Source of the DNA: Bacteroidota bacterium
GTDB taxonomy: Bacteria; Bacteroidota; Bacteroidia; Chitinophagales; Chitinophagaceae
Length of the DNA: 8,405 nt
Direction: 5' to 3'
Assembly (NCBI GenBank): GCA_023436425.1
Contig: JAEZJD010000104.1
Location: 1-8,405 of the forward strand
The translations under genes and the position numbers were made by a program. The number at the start of each line of letters is the position of its first letter. The stretch's first letter is position 1. The notes under the pieces were generated by a model. That model saw only the letters and a program-made list of their open reading frames with translations. It did no database searches and was not told where the DNA came from. Positions 1 to 7,222 of the stretch are shown piece by piece.

Positions 1-3000
1 AGTCTGGTGTCCACTTGTGTAATAATATCTGACGATACATTGTAATTTTTGTCGGTCGGCAGAATGATATCAAACGCAATGTCTGGCTTCATTAACTCTC
101 CGCCAAGATTTAGCACCACCTGAAATGGCAGCTTTTGCAAATAAGTGTTTCTGATAGCAGGCGTGGGTGCGGAAATGTAGTTAGCAACGAGATCAAGAGG
201 CGATGTGTTCGCAACATATCGTGCTGTAACATCAAGCGTGGCACTGGTGGGCTCTCCTGTCCAAACAATTTTACTGCCCCTGTCAATTTCGAACTTGCGT
301 CGCAAAAAGTTGTAGCTGATTTCATATGATCCCTGATCAATTTCATACGAGCCGGTCAGGGAAATTTTACCGCTAGGGTCGATGCCGGCAGAAAGAAGTG
401 CAGCACCCTGGAGGTTCACAAAATCTCCGTTAGCCTCGTCTACAACAATGCTAAACTTGGCTTCTTTCTTAATTTCTATGTTAGTGGTAACGTCGTACCC
501 GATATATTTTGAAACATTCAGCGAATCGTATCTCGCAAATAAGGAGTCTTCTTGTGTGGCATTGAAATCAACAAATGTTACAATGCCCTCCCGCGACACG
601 ATTCCCGGATCTCTCTGCGGGACAACGATCGTGAAGTTTGTACCGCCTTCCACTGTCACAGACCCGTCCACAACCGGTGCTTGTTCCGTCCCACTCAAAT
701 GAAGATTTGTGCTGATGTACATGTCTCCATAATAGATGTCGTTGTTCTTTTTGGTGGTGCTTATTACCCTAAAGTGGTCTGCATTAACCGTGAGATTGAA
801 TTGATAGTTGATAAAGTTGGTGGAGTATGCTGTGCCATTGAGTGTAAGTGTGTTGTTGGCCGAGTCTCGAATTGTAAAATCGTTGAACACAAAGCCATTG
901 TTGCCCACGTCAATCGACTCGCCGTCTAACGTTAGCGGCCCGCCGAGCGCCACTGTGTACAAGGTTGTTTTATCGAAATTGATTTTTCCTTTAACGTCAG
1001 GCTTTGATGCCGTTCCCCGCACCGCCACGCTCCCGGTAATGCTGCCTGAAGCAGAAGTAACAAAGTCCTTCATCACTCCTTGAATGGTGCTCATTTCAAT
1101 TCGCCTGATGTTGAGGTCCAGGTCTAAAGCAACATCATCACCCTGTGGGGCAAAATATCCTGAAAGCTGCACGTCATTTCCACGACCCGTGATGGTTGCA
1201 TTATTTATCCGGTATCTATCTCCGGCTGAGGAGATCTGGATGGCTACGTTGCCGACAGTATCCCGCCTGAAAACAAGATCGGTGATATTCAAGTCGCTCG
1301 TGAATACCGGTTGTTTTGATAAATTGGTAAAAGTTACAGTACCGTTGGTTACTCCATCTACAAGAGCTGAATCTGCTTTCATAAAACCGGAGACTGTGGC
1401 AATGCGAAAATTAGTGAAACGAACTTGTAGCGGGGGACCGCTTCCATCAAGGCTTTGTATACTTATTTGTTGTGCTCCTTGAGATAAAGTGAAATTGTTG
1501 GCTGTAACAGAATTAGGTGAAATGACGATGGCATTTCCCGGCGATGCTACCCAGCGTTGCCCGTTCAGCAGTAACGTATCTCTCACGCTGATTTGCATCA
1601 CCCCGGGCGACGGCTGGCTGAAAATTCCACTTACAACATATTTTGGTTTAGCGTTTTTGTCATCAACAGCTGCTGTAAAACCAATCACATTGTGCAAAGC
1701 TGTTGCTGTGAGTCGCGGATTAAATAAATCGATATTGGCTCCACTTTTCAGGCGTGCAGCTTTTGCATCTATGTGCATTCCTGCAGCGTCTGTATTCACA
1801 TTCATTGTCAGATCCGTCACATCATTATCCTGGTAAACGATGTGGGATGATGTTACGGTCGCTTTCAATCCTTCATCCGAGGCAATTGTGCCAATGGCAT
1901 GAATGTCATCTGCAGTTTTTAAATCAGGAACAAAGGAAGAGATAATCGGATTGTAAATAACATCTGCATAGAAGTTGATGTGATAAGGGGCCACGGAAGC
2001 AGCTTTTCTCGGATTTACCGAAAAATATGGGTCGATGTTGTTTTGTATAATGTTCGGTAAATCGGCCAGTTTGTATTGTCCGCTTATTTGTGCATTAGCG
2101 ATGTCGCTCCTCAACCTGATAAATTGCGCGGTGTCTGTTCTACCGGCGGTCAACTGAACGGAATCGAGCGGCAAACGATTATTGCCTGCTACAAACAGCG
2201 CTCGCGTGATGAGCAGACTTCCGTCAAGATAATTGGGATTTAGACTTGCTATATTCCCATCAACATGACCTCTGAAGATCATTGGCTCGGTAGTAAAATG
2301 AAGGCGGTGCAGCTTAATGCTATCAACCATTCCATTAATTCTGAACGAAGTATTCGTCCCATAGCTTCCGCTTACAACAAGGTTTAGATCAGCATTAGGA
2401 TCATCAACATCAGCCTTTACATCAAAGAAGTTTTTGCGAAGTGAGCCGCTCAAATGAGCATTGCGATATTGATAGTTATTGTATCCTGCGCTATTAACGT
2501 TTGCAATAAATTTGGTGTCAACAGACTCCGGTGTGAATCCTTTGCCAATGAAGCGAAACGTGCCTGTGACTGAGCCGATTTGATCTTGCTTACGCAGAAT
2601 TCTTCCAAGTTGCAAACCATTTGTTCTAATGCTCGCGTTGTACCTGGTGGCTGCAGGGTTCATGATATTGCTAAAGGTGCCATTTACAGCAATGAATCCG
2701 GCTGAAGAGCTCACATTCATATTGGTGTGAAACTGTCCCGCATTGCCGGCAATAGTTCCTGATGCATCGAAGCTCTCAGGCAAATTCACCTGGCTGTTTG
2801 AAAGACGCTGACCCGTAAAGACAGCAAGATCGGTTTGATTGGTATGCAGGTTGTAAATGGTAAAATTGCCACCTGCATCATTTGGATTGACCAGTCCCGT
2901 TAGCGTTCCTGACGCATTTAATTGTGTATCGCTGAAGCCGTCAAAAACCAATTTTTCGAAATTGAGCCTGTTTAGCTGTCCACTACCTACCAGATCGAGA

Positions 3001-4454
3001 TGCCACACATCGCTCGTATTTGCGAAAGCCTTTTGACTGCGCAATTGCGGAGCAAAAGTGAGAATGTCTTTAACCTGCACATAGCTGTTTACAATCTCGA
3101 AATCCATCAGCGTTTGCGGAAAGTTTCTGGCGAGCGCATCGTAAGATGCATACTCAAGTACAACATTGCGCTTGACTTCCGAACCTGGTGTTTTGATAAG
3201 CAAGTTTTTGAGGTACGACTTGTTGTTCGCATACAGTACATCGCCGCGCAACTCGTTCAATACAAATCCGCTTTTTTCATGAAACGACCCTTTTGTAATT
3301 GATCCACCAATAGAGTCGTTGTTCAACACAAAATCCTTGATGCTCAGATTAAAATTCGTGGCGTTCAGATGGGAGTAATCCATCCCGTACGACTGCTTAG
3401 GTTCATTATCATCATCATAAGCGATCTTGTTATTTTCAATGTTGATGCTGCCAACTTTAAAATCCCACCCGGCAGTTTTTTCGGCTTCTACTTCCTGTTT
3501 CACCTGCTGTTTCACTACTTCAGCCTGTAACTTTCTGCCGAGCCTCAAAACGGACCTGGTGTTCAACAATTGCAGTTCGTCCAAATAGACCCGGTTGTTT
3601 TGTAAATCCAGCAACCTGCTGTCAGCTTTTAATTTCCCTATATCGAAAAAGCTATAGACTGCGGACACATCATTGTCGTACTTAAACTGAATTTTAGAAA
3701 GATCTACTGTGCCAAAGCTTAGCTTGAGCGGTGATGGAGTTGCCGCTTCGACTAAATCCTGGCTTATCGTTTTCGGCTGCACGAGCGGTTTGTTTTGCTT
3801 CATGCTCGCACTGGTATTTCGCACAATCAATGTGGGCAATACATACGTTTGGGTATAAGGATCTAACGAATCAATGGTTGCGGTGAGATAGCCAATTCTC
3901 GCAAACATGTCGCTGCCGGTGATGACGTCTGTAAAGGTCAAGCGTACATTGTCAAGGGTTAAGTTGCTTACATCCAGTTTTAGCGGCGCTGTTTGTGCGG
4001 TGTCCGGCGTTTTCTTTTGTTCAGTAGCGAAGGCATCTACCACAAACTGGTAGTTGAAGACAGTGTCAGGCAAAATCCGTTTAACCTTTGCCGTTATATT
4101 CTGCAGCTCTACATCCTTTACTTCTACCTGATTTGAAAATAATTTTAGGTAATTGATATGTGCTTTAACGCTGCCGCCAGCAAGAAGGGTGTCTTTTTTC
4201 TGATCTTCTATGTAAATGCCGTTTAAAGCGATATTGCCCGACAAGCCAAAAGAAATTCCGCTGATTTCAACTTTCGTATGCAGTTTATTCGCCAGATAAT
4301 TCTGAACGCGAACAGTGATAAACCTTTGACCCGGTGGAGTAAGTATTAGTAAAAAAAGCAAAATGATTAGAACAAGCAGAGAAAGAATGACTTTCAAAGT
4401 TATTCGCGCAGTTTTCTTTATGTAAACAGTAGTTCTTTTTTCTGTTACTTGCAT
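1..4454 (-). CDS. tamB: TamB-like translocation/assembly protein, 3' end cut by window edge
   Basis: The frame is open from the ATG at 4454 to the left edge: 1484 complete codons with no stop. An in-frame TAG five codons upstream supports this start. Residues about 20-39 form one hydrophobic segment after a Lys/Arg-rich stretch, a signal anchor in the inner membrane with the rest in the periplasm. Next comes an AsmA-like start (VEISGISFGLSGNIAL, about 62-77, then EDQKKDTLLAGG). A long run of alternating polar and hydrophobic short strands follows, as expected for the lipid-conducting beta-groove of this family. A charged stretch near 300-345 (VKQQVKQEVEAEK, DDDNEP) may be a linker. The right-hand end of the protein carries the TamB/DUF490 signature: GSYEIDQGSYEISYNFLRRK from about 1368, then GSKIVWTGEPTSATLDVTAR. 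By family comparison roughly 100 or more residues are missing. TamB proteins are linked to outer-membrane protein assembly and to phospholipid transport; which applies here cannot be told. Plus-strand ORFs inside are shadows. Confidence 0.93.
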   Translation of the reverse strand, partial: MQVTEKRTTVYIKKTARITLKVILSLLVLIILLFLLILTPPGQRFITVRVQNYLANKLHTKVEISGISFGLSGNIALNGIYIEDQKKDTLLAGGSVKAHINYLKLFSNQVEVKDVELQNITAKVKRILPDTVFNYQFVVDAFATEQKKTPDTAQTAPLKLDVSNLTLDNVRLTFTDVITGSDMFARIGYLTATIDSLDPYTQTYVLPTLIVRNTSASMKQNKPLVQPKTISQDLVEAATPSPLKLSFGTVDLSKIQFKYDNDVSAVYSFFDIGKLKADSRLLDLQNNRVYLDELQLLNTRSVLRLGRKLQAEVVKQQVKQEVEAEKTAGWDFKVGSINIENNKIAYDDDNEPKQSYGMDYSHLNATNFNLSIKDFVLNNDSIGGSITKGSFHEKSGFVLNELRGDVLYANNKSYLKNLLIKTPGSEVKRNVVLEYASYDALARNFPQTLMDFEIVNSYVQVKDILTFAPQLRSQKAFANTSDVWHLDLVGSGQLNRLNFEKLVFDGFSDTQLNASGTLTGLVNPNDAGGNFTIYNLHTNQTDLAVFTGQRLSNSQVNLPESFDASGTIAGNAGQFHTNMNVSSSAGFIAVNGTFSNIMNPAATRYNASIRTNGLQLGRILRKQDQIGSVTGTFRFIGKGFTPESVDTKFIANVNSAGYNNYQYRNAHLSGSLRKNFFDVKADVDDPNADLNLVVSGSYGTNTSFRINGMVDSIKLHRLHFTTEPMIFRGHVDGNIASLNPNYLDGSLLITRALFVAGNNRLPLDSVQLTAGRTDTAQFIRLRSDIANAQISGQYKLADLPNIIQNNIDPYFSVNPRKAASVAPYHINFYADVIYNPIISSFVPDLKTADDIHAIGTIASDEGLKATVTSSHIVYQDNDVTDLTMNVNTDAAGMHIDAKAARLKSGANIDLFNPRLTATALHNVIGFTAAVDDKNAKPKYVVSGIFSQPSPGVMQISVRDTLLLNGQRWVASPGNAIVISPNSVTANNFTLSQGAQQISIQSLDGSGPPLQVRFTNFRIATVSGFMKADSALVDGVTNGTVTFTNLSKQPVFTSDLNITDLVFRRDTVGNVAIQISSAGDRYRINNATITGRGNDVQLSGYFAPQGDDVALDLDLNIRRIEMSTIQGVMKDFVTSASGSITGSVAVRGTASKPDVKGKINFDKTTLYTVALGGPLTLDGESIDVGNNGFVFNDFTIRDSANNTLTLNGTAYSTNFINYQFNLTVNADHFRVISTTKKNNDIYYGDMYISTNLHLSGTEQAPVVDGSVTVEGGTNFTIVVPQRDPGIVSREGIVTFVDFNATQEDSLFARYDSLNVSKYIGYDVTTNIEIKKEAKFSIVVDEANGDFVNLQGAALLSAGIDPSGKISLTGSYEIDQGSYEISYNFLRRKFEIDRGSKIVWTGEPTSATLDVTARYVANTSPLDLVANYISAPTPAIRNTYLQKLPFQVVLNLGGELMKPDIAFDIILPTDKNYNVSSDIITQVDTR

Positions 4455-4485
4455 GTATGGGTAAGATGGCTACCTAAAGACACAA

Positions 4486-4502
4486 ATTGCAGGCCCTGCC
4501 AT
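4486..4502. repeat. Imperfect 17-base dyad upstream of tamB
   Basis: The core GCAGGCCCTGC (4489-4499) has 5-bp arms around one central base. After one mismatch on each side, two further pairs extend the symmetry to 17 bases. A single-base spacer is too tight for an RNA hairpin using all pairs, so a site for a dimeric protein is a more natural reading, if it is functional at all. It lies 31-48 bases upstream of the tamB start. Confidence 0.3.
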
Positions 4503-4510
4503 CGAATATA
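4503..4510 (-). promoter_or_regulatory. Weak -7-like element before tamB
   Basis: On the minus strand this reads TATATTCG, one mismatch from the Bacteroidota -7 consensus TAnnTTTG, and it lies 48 bases before the tamB ATG. A TTG stands only 13 bases upstream, shorter than the usual spacing of about 19-21 bases. The call is therefore tentative. Confidence 0.2.
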
Positions 4511-4547
4511 AGATTCAGTCAGACAATAGGATAGAGGCGAACGCTGC

Positions 4548-4565
4548 TGTAGAACATTTTCTACA
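4548..4565. repeat. Perfect inverted repeat, 7-bp arms
   Basis: The arms TGTAGAA (4548-4554) and TTCTACA (4559-4565) are exact reverse complements around a 4-base spacer. Beyond a 2-by-2 mismatch, three more pairs can form, so the transcript could fold into a hairpin of about 10 bp with an internal loop. No U-tract follows it. It could be an operator half-site pair, an RNA processing or stability hairpin, or chance. Confidence 0.5.
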
Positions 4566-4642
4566 TGAGCTCTGCGGGGTCTGTCAGCAAAACAGATAAA
4601 TCTTTTTTATACTACATTGATTTACTTTTCCTAAGCCTGAAA

Positions 4643-5734
4643 CTAGGTGGTCACCAGTTCAACTTTTCCCGGATACTTCAATCGTTGGAAAATGACAATA
4701 GATGTGAAAAAGATTATTAGCAATATGAGCAGTGCGACCCACTGGTGCACGTCTTTCAAAAAATAACCACAAATGACAATGCCGGCATGAACAGCACAAA
4801 TAATCTTGGCTGAAAAGCTATGGCTCCATCCGTTGTTGGTAAGCAAGTGGTGAATGTGGTTTTTATCCGGTGAAAACGGTGATCTTCCCTGCCAGATCCT
4901 AATCGCAAAAACTCGTAATGTATCTACCACCGGAATGAAAACGAGGCTTAAGCTAAAAACCGGAGCATGTGGAATGACAGGATGAGCGACTCCGGTATTA
5001 AGCTGAATAAATTTTATGCAAAGAATTGAAATAACGAACCCGAGTACCAGTGAGCCGGTATCACCCATGAACACTCGTGCAGGATTAAAGTTGTAATAAA
5101 GAAAACCCAAAACACCCCCTGCAAGAGAAAAAGCAATAATGCCGTCGTTGATATCTTTCGACAGTGTCAGGAAGAGTCCGAGTATAACGAGACTCATAAA
5201 ACCTAATCCACCAGCCAGTCCGTCAATTCCGTCAATTAAGTTAAAGGCGTTGGTTATACCCGTAATTGCAATCACCGTAATAGTGTACTGCGCCATAAGC
5301 GGGATTTCATGTATTCCTAAAATGCCATTGAAGTTTGTAATTCTAACCCCACTGAACGCCATCAGCATGGCAACAGCCAGCTGAATTGCCAGTTTGTAGT
5401 TGGCTGACATGTGCTTTCTGTCGTCCATCATTCCAATGACAAGAAGCACAACGGCTGAAAAGAAAAAACTTGCGGTAAAAATGTTTCTGCTGAACTGAAA
5501 CCAGAACAAACAGGCGACAGTCATTGCGATGCATGCAGCAATTCCACCCATTGTAGGAATGGGTACGCTATGTTCTTTCCTCGGATCAGGTTTATCTACA
5601 AGATCAAAGTGATAAAGAGCCCTGATCAACGGTGGCATAACGAGCATGGCAACAATGAATGCTGTCATAAACGCAAGCAGCCCCAATTTGTAGTTTGATA
5701 AGCTGGAGTTTACCTGAAGGAGAATGTCGCTCAT
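4643..5734 (-). CDS. wecA: WecA/TagO-family undecaprenyl-phosphate sugar-1-phosphate transferase
   Basis: This 363-residue integral membrane enzyme belongs to the MraY/WecA superfamily. Such enzymes move a sugar-1-phosphate, usually GlcNAc-1-P from UDP-GlcNAc, onto undecaprenyl phosphate at the cytoplasmic face of the inner membrane. About ten or eleven hydrophobic segments are visible, from about 18-37 to 332-350. Family motifs appear in order: DKPDPRKEH (47-55) with PTMGG (60-64); GMMDDRK (101-107) with the Asp pair D104/D105 of the Mg2+ site; NAFNLIDGIDGLAGG (162-176); FMGDTGS (222-228); and the cytoplasmic His motif HIHH (293-296) after RSPFSPDKN. HIHH points to the WecA/TagO branch rather than peptidoglycan MraY. 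Length is normal for the family and all key residues are present. The ATG at 5734 is the first in frame after an upstream TAA. The glycan it starts (O-antigen, capsule, enterobacterial-type polymer or protein glycan) cannot be read from the sequence; no other glycan gene is in view. Confidence 0.92.
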   Translation of the reverse strand: MSDILLQVNSSLSNYKLGLLAFMTAFIVAMLVMPPLIRALYHFDLVDKPDPRKEHSVPIPTMGGIAACIAMTVACLFWFQFSRNIFTASFFFSAVVLLVIGMMDDRKHMSANYKLAIQLAVAMLMAFSGVRITNFNGILGIHEIPLMAQYTITVIAITGITNAFNLIDGIDGLAGGLGFMSLVILGLFLTLSKDINDGIIAFSLAGGVLGFLYYNFNPARVFMGDTGSLVLGFVISILCIKFIQLNTGVAHPVIPHAPVFSLSLVFIPVVDTLRVFAIRIWQGRSPFSPDKNHIHHLLTNNGWSHSFSAKIICAVHAGIVICGYFLKDVHQWVALLILLIIFFTSIVIFQRLKYPGKVELVTT

Positions 5735-5793
5735 AAGAATACTGCACCAAAATATTCCATTTTAATTAAATCTCAATAAGCAGCGAGATGTAA

Positions 5794-6441
5794 TCAATGT
5801 TTCTTGAACTCCGTTATGGAAATTATTTCATCGCAAAAGCTGTATTCAGTTTCATCATTTGAGCAGACAACAACAAGCCGGTTTTTGCAAAACGAGTTTA
5901 TGAGTGAGTGATAAAGTTCAATGCCTTTTGCGTCGAAGTTGCTGCACGGCTCATCAAGTAAAACTGCTTCCGTTGCTGAGAAGATTGCCTGCGCCAGTTT
6001 CACCCGCTGTTTCATGCCGGACGAAAAATATCTTATCTGTTTGTTTGCAGACGACTTTAATCCAATAACATCAATGACATTGTCTGACGTAAAGCCGGGA
6101 ATGAACTCCTTAAAATTTGTGTGAAATTCAAAAAATTCATCCAGCGTCATTTCTTCGATCACATCAAGGTACGGAGCACAAAACGAAATGTATTTGTATG
6201 CATGTTCATCGCGAATAAAGGTTCCAGGGTGTGTGTCGGCATTCGAAATGGCGTATTGAAGCGAGCCTTCGCTCAAGTGAAGCATTCCTGCAATAGTCTG
6301 CAGAAACGTGGATTTGCCCGAGCCGTTTGGGCCAACAATAGCGTATGATTTTCCTGATTGTAATTCCAAGTTTGCATTTCTGAAGATCCATTCTCTATTG
6401 AACCGCTTGCCTGCTTCAGAAAGTTGAATCTTCATCAGCAT
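5794..6441 (-). CDS. Stand-alone ABC ATPase, partner unknown
   Basis: This 215-residue protein is a single ABC nucleotide-binding domain with no membrane segment. Visible motifs are Walker A GPNGSGKST (37-45), signature FSSGMKQR (139-146, in place of LSGGQ), Walker B AVLLDE (159-164) and D-loop SNFD (167-170). W18 or F14 may serve as the adenine-stacking aromatic residue. Two switch positions deviate: the Q-loop reads SFCAPY with Ala89 where Gln is usual, and the H-loop reads VVVCSNDETE with Asn195 where His is usual. The catalytic Glu164 is kept, so ATP hydrolysis is possible. The overall look is of a small exporter-type ATPase, loosely CcmA-like, but no permease is in the window. The first ATG (6441) and a second at 6435 both lie inside the 3' end of lpxA; the second would give MKIQLSEAG and is equally plausible. 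The overlap suggests co-translation with lpxA. Substrate and role are unknown. Confidence 0.88.
   Translation of the reverse strand: MLMKIQLSEAGKRFNREWIFRNANLELQSGKSYAIVGPNGSGKSTFLQTIAGMLHLSEGSLQYAISNADTHPGTFIRDEHAYKYISFCAPYLDVIEEMTLDEFFEFHTNFKEFIPGFTSDNVIDVIGLKSSANKQIRYFSSGMKQRVKLAQAIFSATEAVLLDEPCSNFDAKGIELYHSLINSFCKNRLVVVCSNDETEYSFCDEIISITEFKKH
6416..6441 (-). other. 26-base overlap of lpxA end and ABC ATPase start
   Basis: The ABC ATPase ATG at 6441 lies 26 bases inside lpxA, or 20 bases if the ATG at 6435 is used. The two genes are in different frames. This is long enough to suggest translational coupling and argues against a separate promoter for the ATPase. Confidence 0.75.
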
Positions 6442-7222
6442 CGATTTTTGAAGCTCTCTTGATCACGCCAATTTTGGATCCCTGGATAAACTGCAATATC
6501 TCAGATTTAATGTCGCTGTCAGTTATTTTTTCCTTCACGAGGTTTATTCCCGAGGTAGTGCTGTGATTGCCCACAAACAAAAGATGATAAATCTGCGAGA
6601 TCATTTCGATTTGATGATGTGGAAAATTTCTTCTGTGCAGGCCGACCACATTGATGCCCATATAACTTATCGGCTCGCGGGCAGCTTTCACGTATGGGGG
6701 CACATCTTTGCGAATGGCGCTCTGACCGCCAATGTATGCGTGCTTTCCAATTCTTGTAAATTGCTGCACTCCGCAAAGTCCTCCAATAATCGCATAATCT
6801 CCTACTTCCACATGGCCGGCCAATTGCACGCCATTAGCGAGAATCACATGATCTCCAACAATGCAATCATGAGCAATATGAGCATACGCCATTAGCAAGC
6901 AATGGCTTCCTACCACAGTCTTCCACTTGTCTTTCGTACCTCTGTTCACCGTCACACATTCGCGAATAGTTGTATTATCTCCAATTTGAACACTGGTTTC
7001 TTCACCCGCAAATTTTAAATCCTGCGGAATAGCACCTAAAACAGCTCCCGGAAATATTGTGCAGTTTTTTCCAATTGCAGTATTCGACAAAATGGAAACA
7101 TGCGACATGATGTGCGTACCGTCACCGATTGACACTTTATCGGAAATGACAGCAAAAGCATCGATGGTTACATCTTTTCCTAGCTGTGCATTTGGATGAA
7201 CCGATGCCAATGGTGAGATCAT
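6416..7222 (-). CDS. lpxA: UDP-N-acetylglucosamine acyltransferase
   Basis: LpxA starts lipid A synthesis in the cytoplasm by moving a 3-hydroxyacyl chain from acyl-ACP to the 3-OH of UDP-GlcNAc. The 268-residue product has the normal length. Residues about 1-185 form the hexapeptide-repeat left-handed beta-helix, with repeats such as IGDGTH, IGKNCT, VGDHVI and VGDYAI, followed by an alpha-helical C-terminal part. The DLKFAGE loop (69-75, Lys70) and the AHIAHDC motif (114-120) are present, with His118 matching the catalytic His125 of E. coli. His137 in LAGHVEV matches His144. The E. coli HQF motif (His160) is QQF here (Gln153). Gly166 aligns with the E. coli chain-length ruler Gly173, which suggests a long acyl chain (C14 or longer), an inference only. 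The start MISPLASVHP fits the family and sits in an ATGA overlap with the upstream lpxC/fabZ stop. It is coupled to lpxC/fabZ upstream and overlaps the ABC ATPase downstream. Confidence 0.97.
   Translation of the reverse strand: MISPLASVHPNAQLGKDVTIDAFAVISDKVSIGDGTHIMSHVSILSNTAIGKNCTIFPGAVLGAIPQDLKFAGEETSVQIGDNTTIRECVTVNRGTKDKWKTVVGSHCLLMAYAHIAHDCIVGDHVILANGVQLAGHVEVGDYAIIGGLCGVQQFTRIGKHAYIGGQSAIRKDVPPYVKAAREPISYMGINVVGLHRRNFPHHQIEMISQIYHLLFVGNHSTTSGINLVKEKITDSDIKSEILQFIQGSKIGVIKRASKIDADEDSTF
7219..7222 (-). other. ATGA start/stop overlap, lpxC/fabZ to lpxA
   Basis: The minus strand reads ATGA: the lpxA ATG (7222-7220) shares two bases with the lpxC/fabZ TGA stop (7221-7219). This 4-base overlap is a classic sign of coupled translation and fixes the lpxA start. 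Confidence 0.9.

Larger units (their letters stand above)
4455..4642. other. wecA-tamB intergenic gap with two dyad symmetries
   Basis: These 188 bases are the longest non-coding stretch in the window. I see no credible small gene. The gap holds a perfect 7-bp inverted repeat (4548-4565), an imperfect 17-base dyad (4486-4502) and a weak -7-like element between the second dyad and wecA. No stem is followed by a T-tract on either strand, so an intrinsic terminator is not supported. Because every other junction here is an overlap or a 59-base gap, this is the most likely place for tamB to have its own promoter, though read-through from wecA remains possible. Confidence 0.6.

Noticed and set aside
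110..346. A 78-codon minus-strand frame inside the tamB 3' region
   Set aside because: It is an out-of-frame shadow; the overlapping tamB frame carries the DUF490 signature in the same bases.
382..1945. Several plus-strand open frames of 63-132 codons, and others at 3000-3302
   Set aside because: They lie antisense to the continuous 1484-codon tamB frame, whose product shows clear family motifs. Their own translations show no recognisable domain.
4625..4650. Intrinsic terminator after wecA (CCTA / TAGG pairing)
   Set aside because: The stem is only about four pairs with no T-tract following in the direction of transcription.
5748..5776. Possible promoter before wecA: TTG, 19 bases, TATTTTG
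   Set aside because: The -7 part is one base short of TAnnTTTG and ends only 13 bases before the ATG, leaving almost no leader. The gap is AT-rich, so a chance match is likely.
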